This document shows, one piece after another, positions 1-8,493 of a stretch of DNA of 41,747 nucleotides (its first letter is position 1; each line of letters starts with the position of its first letter). The position numbers and the translations under genes are program-made. The stretch is from Sphingomonadales bacterium UBA1936 (GTDB lineage Bacteria; Pseudomonadota; Alphaproteobacteria; Sphingomonadales; Sphingomonadaceae): positions 1 to 41,747 of the forward strand of contig DDFE01000021.1 of assembly GCA_002336985.1 (NCBI GenBank), read 5' to 3'. The notes under the pieces were generated by a model. It was given only the letters and a program-made list of their open reading frames with translations, was not told where the DNA came from and did not search any database.

Positions 1-349
1 TGTGCACGATGAAGTTGACCGGCGTGCGTAGCGTCCTCGTGATCGCAAGCTCGCGATCGAGCTTGTCCTCTGCACTCGACCAAAACTCGACGCGGTCGGT
101 CAGCTTCTCGTGATTGACGATGACGAGCAGGTCGAAGTCCGACTGGTATCCCTTGGCCGTATGCGGCTCGTCGACCCAGCCGCCGCGCGCGTAGCTGCCG
201 TAGAGAATGACCTTCAAAATCCGCGCCTGCTTCTTCCAGTCCGACGTCGCGATCGCCGTCGCATCGCCGAACTGCTCGAACAGGACCTGCACCACGCGTT
301 CGAGCTCGCGCTGCTTGGCAAGCGGACGATGATCGAGGTCGGTATGCAT
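1..349 (-). CDS. Nucleotidyltransferase (MNT) / probable HEPN-domain protein, C-terminus beyond window
   Basis: Reading leftward from an ATG at 349, the frame is open to the window edge (116 codons), so the C-terminal part is missing. The visible part is a minimal nucleotidyltransferase domain: the signature GSYARGGW near residues 50-57 is followed by SDFDLLVIV, whose paired aspartates would bind the metal. The opening MHTDLDHRPLAKQRELERVV and the run after the nucleotidyltransferase motif resemble, from memory, the alphaproteobacterial proteins that join an MNT domain to a C-terminal HEPN domain. In related two-gene MNT/HEPN toxin-antitoxin pairs the MNT protein adenylylates the HEPN toxin. 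Whether a HEPN domain follows cannot be seen here. A weak AAGG lies upstream of the ATG. The family is fairly sure; the biological role is not. Confidence 0.75.
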   Translation of the reverse strand, partial: MHTDLDHRPLAKQRELERVVQVLFEQFGDATAIATSDWKKQARILKVILYGSYARGGWVDEPHTAKGYQSDFDLLVIVNHEKLTDRVEFWSSAEDKLDRELAITRTLRTPVNFIVH

Positions 350-416
350 CGTGGGGCGACCTTAAAGGCTGGAGAGCCGATTGCCAGCCATGACCTATAA
401 AGTCCCGGTGTTGCGT

Positions 417-590
417 TCAGTCCGCGATTTTAAGACGCGGAGTCTCCGTGACGAGTTCCGCCAGCTCCTCGTAGCGATCGGCGAGCTCGAGATGGATGGC
501 ATAGATCCGGGGATGGCGCGCCGCTTCGGCGCGCGCGCGGGCATCGGCAGCGCGAGACAAATAATAGTCGCGATTGCTCAAGCTCTCCAT
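417..590 (-). CDS. Small conserved 57-aa protein (sphingomonad type)
   Basis: A 57-residue protein beginning MESLSNRDYYLSRAADARAR. The frame is open further upstream to 674, but that extension has no family resemblance, so the ATG at 590 is preferred. The pattern R-D-Y-Y-x3-R, an alanine/arginine-rich helix, then IHLELADRYEEL recurs in the protein at 1683-1856, which has the same length; the two look like members of one small helical family that I associate with sphingomonads. No signal peptide, metal site or catalytic motif is visible. Function unknown. It is followed by the leftward partial MNT gene 68 nt away. Confidence 0.6.
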   Translation of the reverse strand: MESLSNRDYYLSRAADARARAEAARHPRIYAIHLELADRYEELAELVTETPRLKIAD

Positions 591-738
591 CGCTGGCTCT
601 TGTAATCCGCAATGATGAAGAATGCCCTGCACGCACAACCGTTCCCGGTGGAAAAGCCCTTGTCGCGGATGCACATGAAGCAGCGGAGCCGCGACAATAG
701 CTTGCCGCGGCTGAATGCACCTCGGAAGGCGAACTGCT

Positions 739-1014
739 CTACATCCCCGATTTCATCATGTCGGGATGCGTCTGCTTCATTTTCATGCAGGTCTTGTCCT
801 TCATCATCTTTGCTTCGCTCATGCTCTGACAGCGCTTCATGGTCGCCATTTGCGCCTTCGTCATTTTGGGCGCGCTATTGCCCATCGAGCCGGCGGCGGT
901 CGGCGTACTCATTCCGCCCCCAGCCGTGTTGCTGGAGCTGCTCATCTGAGCCAAAGCCGGTGCCGAGAATGTCAGCGACGCAGCAGCCAAAAGCATCATT
1001 TTGTTATTGAACAT
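739..1014 (-). CDS. Small exported methionine-rich protein
   Basis: A 91-residue product starting MFNNKMMLLAAASLTFSAPA and ending a typical Sec signal peptide at ALAQ (about residues 20-23). The mature part begins with a serine/asparagine/glycine-rich linker, then a short segment rich in methionine and lysine with two cysteines (KRCQSMSEAKMMKDKTCMKM). Such Met/Cys patterns can bind Cu(I) or Ag(I), but that is only suggested by composition. The start at 1014 is supported by a strong AGGAG followed by GTATA before the ATG; the longer frame to 1170 lacks this and would bury the signal peptide. It stands alone, with no transporter beside it. Function unknown. Confidence 0.7.
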   Translation of the reverse strand: MFNNKMMLLAAASLTFSAPALAQMSSSSNTAGGGMSTPTAAGSMGNSAPKMTKAQMATMKRCQSMSEAKMMKDKTCMKMKQTHPDMMKSGM

Positions 1015-1682
1015 TATACTCTCCTGAAGGCCAGGAGGGATAAAAGAGTGCCAACGCAGCCGCGAAGAAAAATGCGACCGGATCAGATATTTGCCCGGCC
1101 AAGCTGTCTTAACATCGACCTGCACGCGATGTTCCGTTGAGCACGAAACTCCCTCATAGAACCTGATCACAAGTTTAAGTTACTGGGCGAAATCGCCATG
1201 CGAACGCATTTCGCTATCGTGTGGGTTCTGCACGATCTGGACGTTGGTTCAAACTCTGGCGCGACGATGCATCGTAACAACCGGTGGAGCCGAAGCCGAC
1301 GAGCAATATCGTCAAAGTTGTGAACTCAGGCGCTGTCGGTTGGCGGAAATCCGCAACGGGGTGAATTCGGCATGATGCGGGCTAGGGCGATCGAACCGGC
1401 CCTGAAACCCGGCATGGCGTTGGCGCGGGTGGAAGGGTCGGACCCTGCGAACTGGGCGGCCCGAGCAGGGGTGTCGCAGATATCAGATGAGCGAAGATGT
1501 CGGTGGCGAAGCCGATCTGTGTGTGCTGGACGCGCCGCCAGACCCCACCCGTCGTTTTTTTTAGCCGTTCTTTTGACTTTCAAGGACGTAACTGCCAGCA
1601 CAGATTATCAACGAGTCTAGCATCGAGCACGTCGTTGAATGTCAGCTTATGGACGGCTGACGCTTTTCAGGCAGGGGTTGCT
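1015..1682. other. Intergenic region without a convincing gene
   Basis: 668 bases between divergent small genes. The open frames here (for example 1326-1601) read like chance frames, with no domain signature or plausible start. A 7-bp inverted repeat, AACATCG at 1111-1117 and CGATGTT at 1127-1133, lies about 100 bp upstream of the methionine-rich protein and could be an operator or leader hairpin. A run of eight T occurs near 1554-1561 without a clear stem before it. The region presumably holds both promoters, but no convincing -35/-10 pair was identified. Confidence 0.4.
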
Positions 1683-1856
1683 ATGCGCGATGCGGGTCGC
1701 GAGTATTTCATTCGTCGTCTGAGGCAATGTTTAGAATTGGCCGATCGAGCCACCGATTCCGATATTGCAAACGTGCACCGCGAGTTTGCAAAAGCGTACA
1801 AGAAACAGCTTCAGGCCTCGGGTACCGCAACATTGCATCTAATCGATCCGGAGTGA
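1683..1856 (+). CDS. Small conserved 57-aa protein, paralogue of 417-590
   Basis: A 57-residue protein starting MRDAGREYFIRRLRQCLELA. The frame extends upstream to 1497, but resemblance to the 417-590 protein starts here and a GGGG lies just before this ATG. Aligned without gaps to that protein it keeps R-[DE]-Y-[YF]-[LI]-x-R, a central alanine-containing helix, and H-x-E-[LF]-A-x2-Y. It is predicted to be cytoplasmic and helical. No function can be assigned. It reads rightward alone. Confidence 0.55.
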   Translation: MRDAGREYFIRRLRQCLELADRATDSDIANVHREFAKAYKKQLQASGTATLHLIDPE

Positions 1857-2158
1857 GCGGCGGCCTGGGTTCGAGGGGCTGGATTTAATCGGCCCAGTGC
1901 CATCCGCTTTGACTGCGCCACATCATCTTGCATTTCCCAACTCTCTGGCCTCCCAACCGATGAACGCGTTTTTGTGGCTAAAATGCACAGCGTGGGATGC
2001 GGTGTTTCCGCATGTGCTTCCATCGCCGTCATTCTCGTCCTGATGCTCAGCACCATAGGTACACAGGTTCCGCAAGAAACTTTGCGCTATAGGCGGCTAC
2101 TGATGGGTGAAGAGACTTGGCTAGCCCCTTAAATCAGCGATTTCTCCATGAAAACCAA
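1857..2158. other. Intergenic region, nothing recognised
   Basis: About 300 bases between the convergent ends of the 57-aa gene and the GNAT gene. No credible open frame, RNA gene or clear terminator hairpin was found. Confidence 0.4.
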
Positions 2159-2656
2159 TTAGGGCATCAATCGCGCCGGATATTCTTGGTAAGGCTCGAT
2201 GTGCTTGAATCCCATCGATTTATACATCGAGATTGCTTCGGTCAGACGGTTGCCAGTGTCCAGCTGCATCGTGGAGTACCCGTCGTTGATCGCGGCGCAT
2301 ATCAGCGCATCCGAGAGCTTCCTGCCCAAACCGGAGCCTTTTGCCGCGTTCGCGACGTAAAGGCGTTTCAGCTCACAGACCGTGTCGGACAGACGTCGGT
2401 AGGCGCCCCCGGCGACAATACCGTGATCCGCTCGCACGAGGATGGTGCGTCCAGCAGGCTGGCCGTATTTCTGCGCCAGGATCTTCAGCTCGTCTTCGAG
2501 AGCCTGATAGCCGAAGACCTCCTCGACGAACCAAGGCATGTCCCGGTAACGCTCGCGACACCATTCTACATAATCACGACAAAGGCCTGCGTAGACTTCG
2601 AAATCCGCCGGTGTTTTCGCCGTAAACAGAGTCGAACCATTCTCAAGAGCTTTCAT
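2159..2656 (-). CDS. GNAT-family N-acetyltransferase
   Basis: A 165-residue protein starting MKALENGSTLFTAKTPADFE. The GNAT acetyl-CoA pyrophosphate-binding loop is seen as NAAKGSGLGRKLSDAL (near residues 106-121), preceded by the strand CELKRLYV and followed by the typical motif-B end AISMYKSMGFKHIEPY. This is a normal length for a single GNAT domain. The start at 2656 is set by a GGAGG five bases upstream of the ATG; the same frame is open to 3115 but that extension has low-complexity, non-family sequence. The acceptor substrate cannot be inferred. It reads leftward alone. Confidence 0.85.
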   Translation of the reverse strand: MKALENGSTLFTAKTPADFEVYAGLCRDYVEWCRERYRDMPWFVEEVFGYQALEDELKILAQKYGQPAGRTILVRADHGIVAGGAYRRLSDTVCELKRLYVANAAKGSGLGRKLSDALICAAINDGYSTMQLDTGNRLTEAISMYKSMGFKHIEPYQEYPARLMP

Positions 2657-3029
2657 ACAGCCTCCGGCATTTGAGTCACACCACCATTCATCGGCCGCCC
2701 ACAATAAATAAGTAGCGTGAGCCATAAGCTTTTCGACGTTGGCACGCGCGGACGGCCAACACCTTATGAAGGTCACCGGCACCGCAGATGCGATCGCGGC
2801 ATGGGAGCAGGCGACCGCGACGCCCAGCGCCGGGTCACGCGTGGTCACACCCGACAAATCTGGCTCAACCGACACTGCCGTCCTCTCGAAATTGTGTGCA
2901 TTGCCGCCGTCGCGAGGTCGGCGGGAACCTTGCCGATCATCAATGAGGCGATCGATGTAATCCACGTCCCTGATCATCATCCTCGCAGACGACGCTAAGC
3001 AGTCGAGCTGTCCAGATGCAGGAACGTGT
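2657..3029. other. Intergenic region, nothing recognised
   Basis: About 370 bases upstream of the GNAT gene. A frame continuous with GNAT stays open through here, but its sequence has no recognisable family and the internal ribosome site argues against using it. No RNA gene or strong hairpin was noticed. Confidence 0.4.
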
Positions 3030-3872
3030 TCAAACATTGGTCGCGATCGGGCGTGATGGTGCTGGTCGCGACGGGACGGTCCACCCAAGCCAGGTGATCG
3101 CCGTTCCGATCGCAAGGCCGATCAGGACGACGATCGGCGCGGGAACCGAACCGAAGGCCACGAATATGGCGAGCCAGGCCGTGCTTCGACCAATCGTTTC
3201 AAAGCCAAGGCCCTGCGCTATCATCAGGCCGGCTGCGACCAGGAAAGCCTGCCCGTGACGCGGTGCCTGGCGGTACAGCAAAAGGGTGACGGCGATGCAG
3301 ATCGCGATGCTCAAATGTTCGTCCCAGCGAAAGAAGTGGAAATCCTGCGGCCCGTCCATTGTGAGTCCGGGGACATAGTGCGAAAAAACCCGTTCCAGTG
3401 CCGGGGGCAAAAGGAAAAGAGGAATCGCCAACATGAATCGCGCATGCTGCTGCGGCTGTCGGCGGTGGCGCAGCCCCTCGACGAACAACCAGCCGATAGC
3501 GGCTGTGGCCACACCGTCGGTGACACCGAGCGGCCCACCCCAAAAACGATAAAAGGGATGGGACGGAGATGTTGCCGCCGCCATTGTATGCCAGATCGTC
3601 ACCATACTCGCGAAGAAGAACGGAAAGAGGAACAGACTTGCTTTTCCGAAAGCGCGGTGGAGTGCCACGCGCCGCGTCGCGATGCTCCAGGATTGGAGTC
3701 CGCACAGTGCAATCCACAGCGAAGCGGTGATCCCGTGAAAGTGCCAGGACCAGACCGCTGCGCCCAGTACCGCGAAATACCCTCGCCAGAAACCGATGAC
3801 GGTGATGACGACCAACGTTACGACGTACCAATGCGCGTTCGGGTACGGAGCGTGTGATCTGGATGATGTCAT
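3030..3872 (-). CDS. Polytopic membrane protein of unknown function
   Basis: A 280-residue integral membrane protein starting MTSSRSHAPYPNAHWYVVTL. About seven or eight hydrophobic segments are visible, including WYVVTLVVITVIGFW, a segment near WIALCGLQSW, LFLFPFFFASMVTIW, FMLAIPLFLLPPAL, a segment near SIAICIAVTLLLY and a last pair near the C-terminus. Several histidines sit next to helices (WSWHFHG, HRAFGK, TIWHTM), a pattern sometimes seen in haem- or metal-binding membrane proteins, but no defined motif was recognised. The frame continues upstream to 4076, overlapping the transporter; the ATG at 3872 is preferred because hydrophilic junk precedes it. It is the last gene of the leftward transporter cluster. 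Confidence 0.7.
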   Translation of the reverse strand: MTSSRSHAPYPNAHWYVVTLVVITVIGFWRGYFAVLGAAVWSWHFHGITASLWIALCGLQSWSIATRRVALHRAFGKASLFLFPFFFASMVTIWHTMAAATSPSHPFYRFWGGPLGVTDGVATAAIGWLFVEGLRHRRQPQQHARFMLAIPLFLLPPALERVFSHYVPGLTMDGPQDFHFFRWDEHLSIAICIAVTLLLYRQAPRHGQAFLVAAGLMIAQGLGFETIGRSTAWLAIFVAFGSVPAPIVVLIGLAIGTAITWLGWTVPSRPAPSRPIATNV

Positions 3873-4035
3873 TGCGGGCCTGCAGACGCTCGGGTGCCGG
3901 AAAGGCCGAGAGTAAGTCGGCTCGCTGCGCTCAACGCGCGCCACGCCAGCGTCGACAGCCTCCGGACGATCACCCGGCAAGTGGCTAGCAGGTGCAGCGC
4001 GTCGCTCGGCGCGATGAACCGCTCGCTCGTCAGCA

Positions 4036-5448
4036 TCATGCGGCAACCATCCGGTCGGAGCCGGTGACTGCGCCATTGTCCAATATGCGCGCGATCCGCG
4101 CTTTGCTCAGGAGCATCAGCGCCAGCCCGGCCAGCGGCAGGAGCGCGGTAGCGGCCCAATAGAGCGCAGGACCGAGCGGTTCGTAGAACCGCCCAAGCCA
4201 GCCGAGCAAGAAATAGGCGAATGTGTTGGCGAGTTTGAAAACCGCCATCATCGTCGCGCTGACCGACGCGGGTGCGCTGCGCGAGATAATTGCCTGAGGC
4301 GGCGCTTCTTGCCACACGGTGGCAAGATCGACGATGACGTAAAAGCCCAACCACAGTGCAATCGGCACGACTGGAAGCAGCGCTACCGCGCCGATATAAA
4401 GATAGCCAAGCGCCATCCCTGCGCAGCTCACCCCGATCTTGGCGAGGTCGCCCATCTCGCGACCGCGCGCCGCCGAACGCTTCCAATAGGCATTGGCGAC
4501 GAGGACGCCGACGATCGTCATCGCCCCGTCGAAAATGCCAACCCAGGTGACCGGCATTTCCCAGCCCAAGATATGCCGGTCGACAGCGGTGTCGGCCCAG
4601 ACATACATAATGCCATAGGCTTGGTTTAGTGCGGCGCCGGCGAGAACATAGGGAAGCAGCATGAAAAGCAGGGCGGCGAGCACACGCCGATCGCCGCGAT
4701 CGAGCCGCGCACGATCGCCGCGGCGGGTTATGACATCCGGCGGCAAATAGCGCTGACCGGACAGATAGATTGCAAGCCCGATCAGCATGCCGAAGCCCGC
4801 AGCGCCAAAGCCCCAGTGCCAGCCCACCTTCTCGCCGAGCGTACCGACGATGAGCGGCGCGGTGGGGGCACCGATATTGAGCGCGAGCAGATACAGCCCA
4901 AAGGCGCGGGTGCGACGGTGATCATCGGGCGCATAAAGCTGGCCGACCTGCGCCGCCATATTGCCGATGACGCAACCTGCCCCCAGGATGAGGAGGAGCA
5001 GCGCGGGAAGGAAGAAGCGCTCCGATGCCATCGCCAGATGCCCTGAGGCCATCAATAAAGTTCCGATCGTGACGGTACGGGTCTTGCCGAGAATGCGGTC
5101 ACCGAACCACGCGCCGGCCAGCGGCGTCGCGTAGATCAGTCCGGAATAAAGGCCGTAGGTCTGCGCTGCAAAAGCCAGGTCAGTCATCGGACCGAACATC
5201 GCCGAAAGCGTTGCACGATAGCCCGCCAGCCCAAGCACGTGCCGAGCATGCTCGGGCAGCAGCAGGTACTTCGTCATGTAGAGCATGAGCAGCGCCTGCA
5301 TGCCGTAGAAAGAAAAGCGTTCCCACAATTCGGTTCCTGCCAGGACGGTCAGACCGACCGGATGGCCAAGGAACGAGGCATGGCCGCCCGCCGTGACGTC
5401 CGCAGCCGTGACCGACATATCGTCAGGCGTACCGGCGATCGAGGTCAT
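4036..5448 (-). CDS. POT/PTR-family proton-dependent oligopeptide transporter
   Basis: A 470-residue major-facilitator protein with about 12-14 hydrophobic segments, the usual size for bacterial POT carriers such as DtpA/DtpB. The family signature is seen in helix 1 as TELWERFSFYGM (residues 39-50), matching the conserved ExxERFxYYG proton-coupling motif with phenylalanine in place of one tyrosine. The protein probably imports di- and tripeptides with protons across the inner membrane. The gene for an exported SnoaL-like protein lies 30 nt upstream on the same strand, and a SARP-like regulator lies beyond it, suggesting a small regulated peptide-uptake unit. Exact substrate unknown. Confidence 0.9.
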   Translation of the reverse strand: MTSIAGTPDDMSVTAADVTAGGHASFLGHPVGLTVLAGTELWERFSFYGMQALLMLYMTKYLLLPEHARHVLGLAGYRATLSAMFGPMTDLAFAAQTYGLYSGLIYATPLAGAWFGDRILGKTRTVTIGTLLMASGHLAMASERFFLPALLLLILGAGCVIGNMAAQVGQLYAPDDHRRTRAFGLYLLALNIGAPTAPLIVGTLGEKVGWHWGFGAAGFGMLIGLAIYLSGQRYLPPDVITRRGDRARLDRGDRRVLAALLFMLLPYVLAGAALNQAYGIMYVWADTAVDRHILGWEMPVTWVGIFDGAMTIVGVLVANAYWKRSAARGREMGDLAKIGVSCAGMALGYLYIGAVALLPVVPIALWLGFYVIVDLATVWQEAPPQAIISRSAPASVSATMMAVFKLANTFAYFLLGWLGRFYEPLGPALYWAATALLPLAGLALMLLSKARIARILDNGAVTGSDRMVAA

Positions 5449-5478
5449 GACTGGTCGTCCGATCGGCGTATCGGATCG

Positions 5479-5991
5479 TCAGCTCGTTGCCGGTGTGTCG
5501 GACACAACGCTCCATGCCGCCTTCATCTTGCCGTCGGGCTGACGTTTGAATCCGATGACGTAGTTGCCGAATTCGACGCGTACCTGCTTCGTCGAAGCAT
5601 CAGTGTAGGTGTAGCGATACGTGCAGCGCCACGTCGCCATGTCGCCTGCCAGCGCCACATCGACATGCTCGTTCGCGATGACCAGCTTCATTGCCGGATC
5701 GGCTACCTGCACCTTTGTGACCGCCAAATCGGCTTCGTGACCGAGAGTATTGGGCATGCCATGGAAGATACCAAGGTAATCGGACGTTTGCATGCTGGTC
5801 GCGCCGACCGCGTCGCGGGCATTGAAAGCGGCGATATGGTCACGGGCGAGAGCCTCGATCTCTGAAGTGACTGCAGCGGGATCGGCAGGCGCGACGCGTG
5901 GGGCGGTCTGCGCGACGGCGTCGGCCGGCAGCATGATCGGCGCCAGGATTCCCATCGCACCCGTCATCAACATGTGTCTCACCGTTTTCAT
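5479..5991 (-). CDS. Exported SnoaL-like / DUF4440-type protein
   Basis: A 170-residue protein starting MKTVRHMLMTGAMGILAPIM with a Sec signal peptide ending about at ADAVAQ. The mature part has the cone-shaped NTF2/SnoaL pattern: a helix EIEALARDHIAAFNARD, SDYLGIFHGMP, then strands ending GFKRQPDGKMKAAWSVVSD. Members of this fold serve as isomerases, hydrolases or ligand-binding proteins; no catalytic residue is diagnostic here. Two in-frame ATGs occur; the second (5991) is chosen because AGGGGGG sits six bases before it, while the first overlaps that site. It is 30 nt upstream of the peptide transporter and likely co-transcribed. It may bind or process a transported ligand in the periplasm, which is inference. 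Confidence 0.75.
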   Translation of the reverse strand: MKTVRHMLMTGAMGILAPIMLPADAVAQTAPRVAPADPAAVTSEIEALARDHIAAFNARDAVGATSMQTSDYLGIFHGMPNTLGHEADLAVTKVQVADPAMKLVIANEHVDVALAGDMATWRCTYRYTYTDASTKQVRVEFGNYVIGFKRQPDGKMKAAWSVVSDTPATS

Positions 5992-6128
5992 CGTCATCCC
6001 CCCTGATGCTGGCCACTCATGATCGAGCGGGCAGCCTGTGTTCTGCAATGGACTGCGACTGAGCAGTTGAGCGGATTGGTGCCGGAGCAAAGACCGAACG
6101 GTCAATTGCCTGGACCGTCAAAAAAGCG

Positions 6129-8246
6129 TTATTTCGTTTCTGCAACCGGCCTTAACGTGTTGGGCCAGCCATATTTTTCCCAGGCTGCGACGTAGCCGAC
6201 GTGTTCGGCAAAGCGCATGAAATCGGGATGAAGGCGTGTTCGACGAATGGGATCGACATCCACCCAGAGCGTCATCAACCCGAAGATGTTGGCAAGACTG
6301 GTCTGCTCGCCATAAATCTTCATCACTAACTCGGCGTGCCCCATCCAAATCGCCGGAAATGCGACAGAATTGTCGTACGGGTCCGCCATCGTCAGGTGCA
6401 ACGCGTCGATCATCACGCAATAGGCGGCGCGTGCATCGGGATCACCGCTGCATATGCCGCGCGCGGCGAGATCGAAATAGGCATCGCGGGCGGCATCGTC
6501 GATCGGCGGCATGCCAGGCGGGCGCATGATCATCGTGCCGAGCAGCGTGCGCAGGTTCCAGTACGTCTCCACCGCACGCGCGTGCTCGCCATTACTTGCA
6601 TAGGCGACCGCAAGCCACGGCGCCGGAAAACCAAGATCCGCCATCCGCTGGCCCGCTGCAATTGCCTGAGCGAAGTTGCCAAGGCAAAGGTGCGCGGCAC
6701 ACAAGGCGGCGTAGTTCCGGGCATGGACCGGATCGCGCTCGACGACCGTTTCTATGTACGGCAACGCCAAATGCGCCAGACCCAGGTTCAGCAGAAAAGT
6801 ACCGAGACGAAGCGCGACATTGATGTCGTTCGGCGCGAGGCGATGCGCTTCATAACCGTAGTCCAGTGCAGCCACGGGATTGCGATTGACGAACTCGTAG
6901 ACACCCAGCATCGCCAGTGCGTGACCCTGTTCGGGATCGAGCGCGATCGCCCTCCGAGCGCAATCGGCCATGTAGCCCGCCCGTTCGATGCGATCGAGGG
7001 TCGGCGTGAACCCGGCAATATACAGATGTGCCTCGGCGAGCGCGGCCCAGCACTCCGCAAAATCCGGATCGATCGTCACTGCCTGTTCAAGCAACTCAAT
7101 TCCTTTGGCGATCATGCCATCGCCGACCGCGCGCAAGCTGATGTCGCGGCCCTGCAGATAAAGCGCATAGGCATCGCGGTTGGCGGTCATCTTGCGGGCC
7201 GGTGCGCGCTTGTCTTCGGTGCCCAGCGCCGCGCACAGGCCGGCCATGAAATGACTGCCGATAACCTGCCGCGATCCGATCACGTCAGCAACGGTGCCGT
7301 CATAACGATCGGACCAGATCTCGGTGCCTGACAGGCCGTCGATTAGACGCACGTCGACCCGGATGCCGTCAGAGAACCGATGCACCGTGCCTTCGACCAG
7401 GTGCGAAACGTCCAGCGCGACCGCCACTTCGGGAAGCGTGCGTCCGCTGCGCGCAACACTGGCAACCGAGGTCCGGCCGACGACCGCCACTGCCGGAATG
7501 CCGCCAATGCGGAAGTTCAATTCGTCGACGACGCCTTCGGCAAGGAACAGCGCCCCCCCGATTGTGTCGTGCTGCTCGAATGGAAGCACGGCGATGCGCA
7601 TCTTGCCCTCGTGCGGCGGCGGCGGTGCTCTGTCGCATGCGCGCCAGGCGGCGCGAAGCTGTTGTGCCCCGGCCGCATCCCCCGCGCGCTCGCGTTCCGC
7701 CAAGGCGCGTTCGACCGCAAGCTGCAGCCCTTTCTCGGCATGGCGGCGCCGCGCCTGCAGCCATTCGGCAAACGGGGCGCCCAAGTCGAGTTGGTCAAGA
7801 AGTCGCTTGTTGCCGATTATGCCGAGGGCTTCACAGGCGTCGCTGATTCGGCTCTCAGCCAATGCTGCCGTGAGGGAGCCAAGATCGGTCTGCACGCGCC
7901 GAACGTCCAAGCCGATACAACCGCGCGACAAATCGACTACCCGTCCCGCCACGGGGGTGAGCGACTTGTCGATGCTCAGCAAGCACTGGCGCAGGCTTGC
8001 GCGCGCTTGTGCCTGAAACCGGCCTGGCCAAAGCAGTTTGCTGACAAACTCACGTTCCAGGGTTTCGCCCGGTGCCAGGCAGAGCATTGCAAGCAATGCC
8101 CGCGCGCGCCGATTTGAGATCGAGACCCCAACACCTGCCGACGTCGCCACCGCGAAGCTGCCAAAGAGCGAGGCTTTCAAGGCGGGGGCAGGCTCTGTCG
8201 AGACTATTCCCGCGCTTATATTCACCCTGCCTTCCCCATCGACCAC
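6129..8246 (-). CDS. SARP/AfsR-like transcriptional regulator with TolB-like and TPR domains
   Basis: A 705-residue cytoplasmic regulator. The first ~100 residues form an OmpR/SARP-type winged helix (SLFGSFAVATS, RRARALLAMLCLAPG, LWPGRFQAQARASLRQCL), followed by a helical activator-like region to about 200. Next comes a TolB/FlgO-like domain (KMRIAVLPFEQHD, LAEGVVDELNFRIG, VSHLVEGTVHR, TEIWSDRYDG; about 214-335), then TPR-like helical repeats to the C-terminus. This architecture is common in proteobacterial CadC/SARP-like regulators. GTG at 8246 opens the frame; another GTG at 8225, preceded by GGGGAAGG, may be the real start. It lies 137 nt upstream of the SnoaL/POT cluster on the same strand and probably controls it. 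Confidence 0.8.
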   Translation of the reverse strand: MVDGEGRVNISAGIVSTEPAPALKASLFGSFAVATSAGVGVSISNRRARALLAMLCLAPGETLEREFVSKLLWPGRFQAQARASLRQCLLSIDKSLTPVAGRVVDLSRGCIGLDVRRVQTDLGSLTAALAESRISDACEALGIIGNKRLLDQLDLGAPFAEWLQARRRHAEKGLQLAVERALAERERAGDAAGAQQLRAAWRACDRAPPPPHEGKMRIAVLPFEQHDTIGGALFLAEGVVDELNFRIGGIPAVAVVGRTSVASVARSGRTLPEVAVALDVSHLVEGTVHRFSDGIRVDVRLIDGLSGTEIWSDRYDGTVADVIGSRQVIGSHFMAGLCAALGTEDKRAPARKMTANRDAYALYLQGRDISLRAVGDGMIAKGIELLEQAVTIDPDFAECWAALAEAHLYIAGFTPTLDRIERAGYMADCARRAIALDPEQGHALAMLGVYEFVNRNPVAALDYGYEAHRLAPNDINVALRLGTFLLNLGLAHLALPYIETVVERDPVHARNYAALCAAHLCLGNFAQAIAAGQRMADLGFPAPWLAVAYASNGEHARAVETYWNLRTLLGTMIMRPPGMPPIDDAARDAYFDLAARGICSGDPDARAAYCVMIDALHLTMADPYDNSVAFPAIWMGHAELVMKIYGEQTSLANIFGLMTLWVDVDPIRRTRLHPDFMRFAEHVGYVAAWEKYGWPNTLRPVAETK

Positions 8247-8493
8247 AGTTATAGGCGGGTCATGCGGAAATTAACAGGACCGCCGCAGGCGACCGTTTCC
8301 GCCACTCGCCTCCGTCACGTCGGTACGAGACTGGCGGCTCAAGGGACCAGCGGGTTTCGCGAGAAATCGAAGGGGGATTGGCCGTTTGCAGCGTAATCGC
8401 AACTAAATGTGGCCAGGGCCGGCAGGCTGCATTCGCGGGGCGAATGTTGCGCGATGATCTCTTCCAGTCGCGAATGACGTTGCCACTTGGGAA
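8247..8493. other. Divergent promoter region between regulator and NACHT gene
   Basis: 247 bases separating the starts of two large divergent genes. No convincing sigma-70 boxes or operator palindrome were identified by eye. It marks the left boundary of the defence-rich part of the window. Confidence 0.4.

Noticed and set aside
2657..3115. N-terminal extension of the GNAT frame to 318 aa
   Set aside because: A GGAGG ribosome site and the family length fix the start at 2656; the extension has no recognisable sequence.
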